Assembly (NCBI GenBank): GCA_937951975.1
Contig: CALGAJ010000271.1
Location: 1-8,446 of the forward strand
Direction: 5' to 3'
Length of the DNA stretch: 8,446 nucleotides
DNA from: an uncultured Desulfotignum sp.
Lineage (GTDB): Bacteria; Desulfobacterota; Desulfobacteria; Desulfobacterales; Desulfobacteraceae
The notes beneath the pieces were generated by a model. The model saw only the letters and a program-made list of their open reading frames with translations, was not told the DNA's origin and made no database searches. Shown piece after piece: positions 1-5,075 of this stretch. The first letter of the stretch is position 1. The number at the start of each line of letters is the position of its first letter. Position numbers and translations under genes: made by a program.

Positions 1-55
1 GAGTGCGACCTTGCCAAGGTCGAAGTCGCGGGTTCAAATCCCGTTTCCCGCTCCA
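1..55 (+). tRNA. tRNA-Gly (anticodon GCC), 3' part only
   Basis: The 5' end lies outside the window. What remains folds as a tRNA. The anticodon stem is CGACC/GGTCG (6-10 with 18-22) around a seven-base loop with GCC at 13-15. The T-arm has a five-pair stem (28-32 with 40-44, the last a G-T pair) and loop TTCAAAT. The 3' acceptor strand TTCCCGC is at 45-51, followed by discriminator T and an encoded CCA at 53-55. GCC reads the glycine codons GGC and GGU. The missing 5' strand should be GCGGGAA. No strong hairpin terminator follows; only a T-rich stretch (about 56-77) separates it from the convergent gene downstream. Confidence 0.95.
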
Positions 56-78
56 TTTCGTTCTCTTTGGTTTTTATG

Positions 79-1035
79 TCACACGGTAAGTTCTTGTCCC
101 TGATTTTCCTTTATACCCCATTCAAATACAGCGGCTGCCACTGTCAGATCAAACAGCGCCATGCCCACGGATTTGAAAAAAAAAGTGGTGCCGCGTAAAT
201 TCTCCGGCTGCTGCACCACAGATGCAAAAGCCAGGATCTTTTCTCTGGACACCACCTGATTTTCAAGGGGCTGGCAAATATCTCCGGATTCCTCTATGGC
301 AAACAGGGTGTCCACATACACGGCATCCGCCCCTTTGATCACCGCGTCAGGCAATTCCTTCATCTGCGGGGTGAATGATCCGATGGAGATAAACGTTTTG
401 CCCCGGATATCTGATACATCTGCGTCGAACACCGGTTTTGTGCTGGTGGTGGCGGCAATCACCACCTGGGACCGGGACACCAGATCCCGGGCGGATTTTG
501 CCACCCGGCAGGTCACTTGGGGCCAGACCGCCTGTATTTCCCGGGCCATATCTTGTGCCGCAGCCGGGTTCACATCCCACACCCACAATGTATCGATCTG
601 CCGGTTGAACAACAGAAATGCCGCCTGGCTTCTTCCCTGGACCCCTGCCCCGATAACGCCGGCCGTGTGGACTGAATCCGGCGACAGACAGGCCGTTGCC
701 AGTCCACCCACCGCCCCGGTCCGCCGGGCCGTCAACGCGGCCCCGTCCAGAATGGCAAGGGGTTGTCCGGTATGATTGTTTGCCAGTATCACCATGCCGT
801 TCACCACCGGAAAACCGCTTTCAGGTGCTTTGGGAAATACCGTCACCAGTTTGGTGGCCATATATGCATCGCCGAAACAGGGCATGAGCAGCAATGTGTT
901 TTCTTTTTGGGGCACATGGATCCGGTCCGGCATATGAAACTTTTGAGCCGACTGCATGAGATATGCCTGTTCCACCGCTTTTTGAATGACGTCATAAGGG
1001 ATACGGTCAATTGTTTCCTGATTGAAAAAACGCAT
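79..1035 (-). CDS. Ornithine cyclodeaminase / mu-crystallin family NAD(P)-dependent protein
   Basis: A 318-residue protein of the OCD/mu-crystallin family, cytoplasmic NAD(P)-dependent enzymes acting on amino acids or cyclic imines (ornithine cyclodeaminase, alanine dehydrogenase, ketimine reductase). The Rossmann motif GAGVQG is at 129-134. Family substrate-site residues are visible as Arg38 (MPDRIHVP), Lys62 (MATKLVTVFP) and the Arg pair 104-105 (LTARRTGA). The segment where true ornithine cyclodeaminases carry a catalytic Asp (GGD) reads IGSFTPQMKELP at 218-229, without the Asp, so strict ornithine cyclodeaminase activity is doubtful and an imine reductase or dehydrogenase role is at least as likely. 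The frame extends to a TTG at 1047, but the Shine-Dalgarno GAGG falls just after that codon and six bases before the ATG at 1035, so I chose the ATG. Transcribed alone, divergent from the Nudix gene; I see no good promoter or terminator. The family call is strong, the substrate unknown. Confidence 0.9.
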   Translation of the reverse strand: MRFFNQETIDRIPYDVIQKAVEQAYLMQSAQKFHMPDRIHVPQKENTLLLMPCFGDAYMATKLVTVFPKAPESGFPVVNGMVILANNHTGQPLAILDGAALTARRTGAVGGLATACLSPDSVHTAGVIGAGVQGRSQAAFLLFNRQIDTLWVWDVNPAAAQDMAREIQAVWPQVTCRVAKSARDLVSRSQVVIAATTSTKPVFDADVSDIRGKTFISIGSFTPQMKELPDAVIKGADAVYVDTLFAIEESGDICQPLENQVVSREKILAFASVVQQPENLRGTTFFFKSVGMALFDLTVAAAVFEWGIKENQGQELTV

Positions 1036-1144
1036 AAAACACCTCAATCACGCATATATGGGGGTTGCAATTTCATTTTTCTTAACATAAGGATGATCAA
1101 AATACCATACACCTTGATCGTTCATGATAAAAAAGGGGGCATGC

Positions 1145-1747
1145 TTGCAGAAAAAAGAAAAAATATTATGTATTCGTCAGAACCGGCTGCCAGAGGCGTG
1201 GATGGCCCAAACAGCAAAGGTGTCCATGGACTTTTCCACATTTGTCGACCAGTGCACCCGTGCCGGGCATGAATTTGTGGACCGGTCCCTGGCTGAAGAA
1301 GATCCCGGATGGCAGCAGGTCATTCCCTATATCATACTTCAAACCCGGGACTTGAGCCGGACGGCGGTATATCTGCGTCAGGGAAGCGAAACACGCCTTC
1401 ATGACCTGTGGTCGTCGGGCATCGGCGGTCATATCAATCCCCGGGATCAATCCAAGACATCAGAATCGTTCCAGCAGATTCTGATGTCCGGCATGGCCCG
1501 GGAACTGGATGAAGAATTGACGCAGCACCCCTCGGCTGATCTTCCTGTTTTCTGCGGTATAATCCATGAAACCGTCACAGAAGTCGGCCGGGTCCATTTA
1601 GGCGCGGTTTTCCGGATTCTGACCCAAACACCGGCATCCTATGTGCCGGGCCCGGAGCTGTGCCGGTTTCAATGGGTGGACACAAACAGACTGGCATCCA
1701 TGGACATGGAGTTATGGTCCTGTCTGGCCATGGACCTGTTGAACTGA
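1145..1747 (+). CDS. Nudix-family hydrolase (predicted phosphoesterase)
   Basis: A 200-residue protein that appears to belong to the Nudix superfamily, Mg-dependent hydrolases of nucleoside diphosphate-X compounds. The signature is a GGHIN segment at 94-98 and ARELDEEL at 118-125, matching the REUxEE core of the Nudix box; spacing between the two halves is longer than the classic Gx5Ex7REUxEE, as in the group annotated as predicted Nudix phosphoesterases (COG4112, from memory). The N-terminal KKEKILCIRQNRLP also resembles that group. The substrate cannot be read from sequence. Start: an in-frame ATG lies at 1124 without a ribosome-binding site, whereas TTG at 1145 has AAGGGGG ending five bases upstream, so TTG is preferred; the ATG would add seven residues. 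A weak candidate promoter is TTAACA (1082-1087) with TACCAT (1103-1108), spacer 15. The gene stands alone and ends in an intrinsic terminator that overlaps its last codons. Confidence 0.85.
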   Translation: MQKKEKILCIRQNRLPEAWMAQTAKVSMDFSTFVDQCTRAGHEFVDRSLAEEDPGWQQVIPYIILQTRDLSRTAVYLRQGSETRLHDLWSSGIGGHINPRDQSKTSESFQQILMSGMARELDEELTQHPSADLPVFCGIIHETVTEVGRVHLGAVFRILTQTPASYVPGPELCRFQWVDTNRLASMDMELWSCLAMDLLN

Positions 1748-1762
1748 AACAGGTCTTTTGTT
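1733..1762 (+). terminator. Intrinsic terminator of the Nudix gene, overlapping its stop codon
   Basis: A perfect 8-bp inverted repeat, GACCTGTT (1733-1740) and AACAGGTC (1748-1755), encloses the seven-base loop GAACTGA and is followed by TTTTGTT. The Nudix stop codon TGA (1745-1747) lies in the loop, so the last coding codons form the 5' stem. On the minus strand the hairpin is not followed by a T tract, so it should terminate plus-strand transcripts only. The convergent TrpR-like gene ends at 1762. Confidence 0.85.
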
Positions 1763-2040
1763 CACATGTCAGATGTATTGAGCTGCGTTAATATGCGGCT
1801 TACCACACATTCCTTTTTTTTTAGAACTTTCGATCCCCGGGTGATTTTACACAGACTGATGCTGTATTTTTCAGCAATCTTTCGCTGGGGAATCTTTTTG
1901 TGAAGATCCTTGAGCAGTTTCCACCGCAGGGTCAGATCGTCCAGTTCCGCGGGGGTGAACAGGTCTTTGAAAAGTTGTGCCAGTTCATCCTTGTCTTTGA
2001 TACCGGATATGACATCCAGCAATTCCCGGTCAATGGCCAT
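1762..2040 (-). CDS. TrpR-like (TrpR/YerC family) helix-turn-helix regulator
   Basis: A 92-residue protein matching the Trp repressor superfamily over most of its length. The helical segment LFTPAELDDLTLRWKLLKDL (27-46) aligns with the E. coli TrpR core, and PQRKIAEKYSISLCKITRGS (51-70) with its helix-turn-helix, including the diagnostic ITRGS. Family members are dimeric DNA-binding proteins; TrpR uses L-tryptophan as corepressor. By eye, with a one-residue gap, TrpR Thr44, Arg54 and Arg84 are kept as Thr29, Arg39 and Arg68, but Thr81 becomes Lys65 and Ser88 becomes Val72, so tryptophan binding is uncertain and the protein may be nearer the YerC/YecD branch. The start ATG lies four bases after the stop of the AMMECR1-domain gene; the nearest purine-rich site, GGAGA, is over ten bases upstream, which suggests translational coupling. 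It is the last gene of the purB cluster. The family call is strong, the regulated genes unknown. Confidence 0.88.
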   Translation of the reverse strand: MAIDRELLDVISGIKDKDELAQLFKDLFTPAELDDLTLRWKLLKDLHKKIPQRKIAEKYSISLCKITRGSKVLKKKECVVSRILTQLNTSDM

Positions 2041-2044
2041 AATA

Positions 2045-2641
2045 TTATCTGTTCTCCGTGAATGACTGTACCTGATAGGTGAAGACCGTCAGATCTCCGG
2101 CCTGCCATGCATGGGCATCCAGCCTGGCTTTCAGGCACAGTTGCGTTAAAAACGACTCCGGATCCGGAAGCTGCTCCCAGACCTGGGGTAAAAAAGTGGC
2201 CCGGTGATATCCTTTCTGGACAATCACCCCGTCCTGAAACGGGACCACCCGGGCCAAGAGATCCTGTGCATCGGAATAGTCCAGTTTTTCAGGAACTGAA
2301 AGCAGGCTGACTTCAATCTGGATATCCTCAAGTTCTTCCAGGGTCACCGGTGAAAACCGGGTATCCTCAAACGCGGCATGACAAGCGTTTTCCTGAACAT
2401 TTTCAAGAAGGGTCTTCTCGGGTTCCAGGGTGCCGATACATCCCCGGAGGGCCCCGTTTTTCTGGAGAGTGACAAAGACACCGCGTTTTTCTTTCAGCCA
2501 CAGGGGTGGCGGATCGGACAAATCCGGTCCGGCTTTTTCTTCTTCCGGCAGAAGTCTGTGGATAATGGCCGCTTTTGCCAGTTGAATCAAAAGGTTCCCG
2601 TTGACGGGATTCTGTTTTTTTGTCCCATTTTTTTGTGTCAC
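2045..2641 (-). CDS. amrA: AMMECR1-domain protein (AmmeMemoRadiSam system protein A)
   Basis: A 198-residue protein that is essentially one AMMECR1 domain. The hallmark LRGCIGTLEP is at 65-74; further family segments are FEDTRFSPVT (91-100), IQIEVSLLSVPEKL (107-120), and the C-terminal LPQVWEQLPDPESFLTQLCL (151-170) followed by KARL. Length is normal for bacterial AmmeMemoRadiSam protein A. Many prokaryotes carry this domain with a Memo-like protein (B) and a radical SAM protein, and the biochemical function is not established. Neither partner is in this window. The start is a GTG at 2639-2641, three bases after the purB stop; its ribosome-binding site AAGGA overlaps the last purB codons (AAA GGA TAA), indicating co-translation with purB. 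The first 15 or so residues are Lys/Asn/Gln-rich and probably disordered. The symbol follows the AmmeMemoRadiSam naming and says nothing about function. Confidence 0.9.
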   Translation of the reverse strand: MTQKNGTKKQNPVNGNLLIQLAKAAIIHRLLPEEEKAGPDLSDPPPLWLKEKRGVFVTLQKNGALRGCIGTLEPEKTLLENVQENACHAAFEDTRFSPVTLEELEDIQIEVSLLSVPEKLDYSDAQDLLARVVPFQDGVIVQKGYHRATFLPQVWEQLPDPESFLTQLCLKARLDAHAWQAGDLTVFTYQVQSFTENR

Positions 2642-2644
2642 AAT

Positions 2645-4021
2645 TTATCCTTTTGGGGATGCGCACGAATCAAAATAGGTTTTCACCAGTTTTTCAGCCA
2701 GTCCGGCATAGGTTTCCGGGGTAAGGTTGCGCATCCGCTCTTTCACTGAATCCGGCACTTTTTCAAGCGTATCCACAAACGCAGTGAGATCTTTTTGATC
2801 AATTTTTCTGCCCCGGGTCAGATCCTTGAGCCGCTCATAAGGATTGTCTTCTCCAAACACCCGCATGGCGGTCTGAAACGGTTCAGCCAGCAGCTCCAGA
2901 TTTTGGTCCAGGTCTTTTTGAAGTGCGGCTTCATCCAGATCCAGCTTGGACAACCCTTTGATGGTGTTTTTCACACCGATAAAAAAATAAGCCAACGCGC
3001 TTCCCAGGCTTCTCAAAACCGTACTGTCACTTAAATCCCGCTGAAAACGGGATTTCTGAAGTTTGACTGCCAGATGTTCCATCAATGCGATGGCCATGCC
3101 CATATTGCCTTCGCTGTTTTCAAAGTCAATGGGATTCACCTTGTGGGGCATGGTGGAAGACCCGGTTTCTCCTTTTGCCACTTGCTGTCTGAAATATCCG
3201 ATACTGATATATCCCCACATATCCCGGTCAAAATCGATCATCACGGCAGCGGTTCTGACCAGCGTATGAAGCAGGCAGGACAGATACTGGTTGGGATTGA
3301 TCTGGGTGGTGAACAAAATCGGATCCAGTTTTAAATATGAATCAATGAAGCGCTGGGACGCATTCATCCAGTCGATCTCGGGGAACACAAAATGATGGGC
3401 ATTGTAATTGCCGGTGGCCCCGTTGATCTTTGCCTGGATCCGGATCTGCTCCAGGATGGTTTTTTCCTGATTCAGGCGCCAGGCAAAATTGACGAACTCC
3501 TTGCCCATGGTTGTGGGGGTGGCCGGCTGGCCATGTGTGCGGGACATCATGGGAATCGACTGATAGGCTTTTGCCTGGTCCTCGATTTTTTGAATACATC
3601 GGTTCAGCAGGTCAACGGTCAGATGCTGCCCTTTTTTCATCATCGACGCATAGGCTGTGTTGTTGATATCTTCGGACGTACAGGCAAAATGGACCCATTC
3701 CCTGATTTCAGAAAAACCGAGTGCATCCAGTTTCTCCTTGATAAAGTATTCCACGGCCTTGACATCGTGATTGGTTGTCTGTTCAATGGCTTTGATGCGG
3801 TTGACATCTTCAGAACAAAACTGTTCCACAATAGCGTCTAGCGCCGCCGGATCCTGGGAAACCGTGGTCAGTTTCAGATCATGGAGAATAAATTTCAGCC
3901 ATTGAATCTCCACGTAAACCCGGTGATAAATCAGGCCGGATTCACTGAAAATATCAGCCAGTTCTTCAGTTAACCGGGCATATCTTCCATCCATCGGCCC
4001 GATCGCATTTACCGTTTCCAT
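2645..4021 (-). CDS. purB: Adenylosuccinate lyase
   Basis: A 458-residue cytoplasmic enzyme of the fumarase/aspartase superfamily. It cleaves SAICAR to AICAR plus fumarate, and adenylosuccinate to AMP plus fumarate, in purine synthesis. It resembles the E. coli form from the N-terminus (ETVNAIGPMDGRY) onward. Seen in order are TTNHDVKAVEYF (82-93), HFACTSEDINNTAY (111-124), SRTHGQPATPTTMGKE with the catalytic His163 (160-175), and the signature loop GSSTMPHKVNPIDFEN (287-302), which carries the catalytic serine (288 or 289). The length fits E. coli PurB (about 456). The frame extends to a GTG at 4027, but GGAG lies seven bases before the ATG at 4021 and only one base before the GTG, so I chose the ATG. 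First gene of a three-gene minus-strand cluster; divergent from the IHF-like gene, with a TATAAT at 4045-4040 just upstream. Confidence 0.98.
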   Translation of the reverse strand: METVNAIGPMDGRYARLTEELADIFSESGLIYHRVYVEIQWLKFILHDLKLTTVSQDPAALDAIVEQFCSEDVNRIKAIEQTTNHDVKAVEYFIKEKLDALGFSEIREWVHFACTSEDINNTAYASMMKKGQHLTVDLLNRCIQKIEDQAKAYQSIPMMSRTHGQPATPTTMGKEFVNFAWRLNQEKTILEQIRIQAKINGATGNYNAHHFVFPEIDWMNASQRFIDSYLKLDPILFTTQINPNQYLSCLLHTLVRTAAVMIDFDRDMWGYISIGYFRQQVAKGETGSSTMPHKVNPIDFENSEGNMGMAIALMEHLAVKLQKSRFQRDLSDSTVLRSLGSALAYFFIGVKNTIKGLSKLDLDEAALQKDLDQNLELLAEPFQTAMRVFGEDNPYERLKDLTRGRKIDQKDLTAFVDTLEKVPDSVKERMRNLTPETYAGLAEKLVKTYFDSCASPKG

Positions 4022-4214
4022 ACCCACGCTCCACTAAAAATTATAAATATTGATAATCATTTGACATTCAAAAGCAGATTCATTACATTCGGAACAATTT
4101 GCTGGTGCTGTATACCAATACCAGACTGCCGGGAAATTGACAATCCCAAATACTAACCGGCCCTTTGACTTGTGGTGACAACCGAATCAGACATGTTTTC
4201 AGGAGTGAACGCTT
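4022..4214. other. Divergent intergenic region between purB and the ihfA-like gene
   Basis: 193 bases. The purB side holds a TATAAT and Fur-like or IHF-like sequence (4040-4071). On the minus strand TATCAATATTTAT (4055-4043) matches the E. coli IHF consensus WATCAANNNNTTR at seven of nine fixed positions, which would fit autoregulation by the neighbouring gene but is weak. The middle holds the imperfect inverted repeat CTGGT (4102-4106) / ACCAG (4120-4124) around TATACC. On the ihfA side are -35-like TTGACA and TTGACT without a matching -10. I see no small gene or structured RNA. Confidence 0.35.
4040..4071 (-). promoter_or_regulatory. Candidate purB promoter overlapping a Fur-box-like element
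   Basis: Read on the minus strand, a perfect -10 TATAAT (4045-4040) has TTGAAT (4071-4066) upstream, but the spacer is 20 bases, longer than the usual 16-18, so the -35 is uncertain. Transcription would start near 4033, giving a leader of about 12 bases that still holds the purB GGAG. On the plus strand, 4046-4064 matches the 19-base E. coli Fur consensus at about 14 positions, with an exact TGATAATCATT core (4051-4061), and would overlap the promoter spacer. The region is AT-rich, so chance similarity is possible. Confidence 0.4.
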
Positions 4215-4520
4215 ATGGCATTGACCAAGACAATTATCACCGAACAGATTCAGACCCAGTTGGACCTCTCCAGGAACACCGCCTATGACGTGATGGAAGA
4301 ATTTCTGGAAATCATTAAAAGCACCATTGAAAATGGTGAGGACATCATGATCAGCGGATTCGGAAAATTCTGTGTCAATGAGAAAAGCGCCCGAAAAGGA
4401 AGAAATCCTGCTACGGATGAAGAAATGACACTCCCGGCCCGACGGGTGGTTACGTTCAAATGTTCGGGCAAACTCAGGGAACTCATCAACAAACAGCCCC
4501 CGTCTGCTCCGACCCAGTAA
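4215..4520 (+). CDS. ihfA: Integration host factor alpha-like DNA-bending protein (HU/IHF family)
   Basis: A 101-residue protein of the HU/IHF family, dimeric nucleoid proteins that bind the minor groove and bend DNA sharply. It begins MALTK like E. coli IHF alpha and carries the signature around GFGKF (48-52) and KGRNPAT (61-67). Pro65 in GRNP occupies the position of the intercalating Pro65 of IHF alpha, and LPARRVVTFK (73-82) matches the IHF alpha beta-arm and C-terminal part better than HU. The C-terminal tail is Pro/Ser-rich. Length is normal. The start ATG has AGGAG nine bases upstream. It is the first gene of a plus-strand cluster; the phosphoesterase gene begins 19 bases after its stop. 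No convincing promoter is visible upstream: TTGACA at 4137-4142 and TTGACT at 4165-4170 look like -35 elements without a fitting -10. A beta-subunit gene, if needed, is not in this window. Confidence 0.92.
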   Translation: MALTKTIITEQIQTQLDLSRNTAYDVMEEFLEIIKSTIENGEDIMISGFGKFCVNEKSARKGRNPATDEEMTLPARRVVTFKCSGKLRELINKQPPSAPTQ

Positions 4521-4539
4521 CCGTCCCGATATTTTTTTG

Positions 4540-5049
4540 ATGAAATTATTAATAACCGCAGACATACACGGCAGCCTCAACACATGGTTGACCGTCCGGG
4601 CGCTCATGGAACATTCAGATGCACTGGTGGTGGCAGGAGATCTGTTTGATACCCGGTACGGCAGCTTCAATCATCCGGATTTCAATCCCGAAGCCATCCG
4701 TGAGGATGTGAGGACCGCCGGCAAACCGATTTATTATGTTTACGGCAATTGTGATGACCCCTCTTTTTTTCCCGGTCAAATCCATGCCCGGACATTTTCT
4801 GTCAACGGCAGATCCCTGTTTGTCCACCATGGGTTTCCACAGGTGCCGGTACCATCTGATACGGATATTGTTATTCAAGGCCATACCCATGTCTGGTCTC
4901 TTGAAAAAACCGGCACACAGATTCATATGAATCCGGGATCCATCGCCCGTCCCCGAAAGGGACCGGCAACTTACGGCATCTTTGATGAAACATCGGTTTC
5001 CATCAGGTCCCTTGATACCGGATCACCGCTGATGACTGTGAACCTCTGA
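4540..5049 (+). CDS. YfcE/MJ0936-type metallophosphoesterase
   Basis: A 169-residue single-domain calcineurin-like phosphoesterase of the small YfcE/MJ0936 type, which uses two metal ions (often Mn) to hydrolyse phosphodiesters in vitro; natural substrates are mostly unknown. All metal-binding blocks are present: D-x-H at 8-10 (TADIHG), GD with Asp34 (VAGDLFD), GN with Asn70 (YGNCDD), His96 (VHHGFP) and GHTH at 114-117, followed by the family NPGS at 131-134. It therefore looks catalytically intact. No signal peptide, so cytoplasmic. The start is ATG at 4540; a TTG directly before it (4537) would only add one residue. There is no clear ribosome-binding site, only a T7 tract, so translation may depend on coupling with the IHF-like gene ending 19 bases upstream. 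The DUF89-like gene follows 26 bases downstream. Confidence 0.93.
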   Translation: MKLLITADIHGSLNTWLTVRALMEHSDALVVAGDLFDTRYGSFNHPDFNPEAIREDVRTAGKPIYYVYGNCDDPSFFPGQIHARTFSVNGRSLFVHHGFPQVPVPSDTDIVIQGHTHVWSLEKTGTQIHMNPGSIARPRKGPATYGIFDETSVSIRSLDTGSPLMTVNL

Positions 5050-5075
5050 CCTGCTCAAAATTTATAGGAACCGTC

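Noticed and set aside
1..55. tRNA-Gly 3' end as an integration site for a mobile element
   Set aside because: No integrase, no direct repeat of the tRNA 3' end and no phage-like genes appear downstream; the following genes look chromosomal.
763..1272. Open frame of 169 codons on the plus strand spanning the cyclodeaminase start and the Nudix start
   Set aside because: It overlaps two well supported genes in other frames, mixes the antisense of one with intergenic DNA, and shows no domain.
3392..3841. Open frame of 149 codons on the plus strand inside purB
   Set aside because: Antisense to strongly conserved purB motifs; a composition shadow.
4137..4170. TTGACA (4137-4142) and TTGACT (4165-4170) as -35 elements for the ihfA-like gene
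   Set aside because: Neither has a reasonable -10 at 15-19 bases; the sequences at those positions (around 4160 and 4188) are GC-rich or unlike TATAAT, so no promoter was called.
4083..4670. Open frame of 195 codons on the minus strand across the ihfA-like gene
   Set aside because: It lies antisense to a clear IHF-family gene and the start of the phosphoesterase, has no recognisable domain, and its composition looks like a frame shadow.
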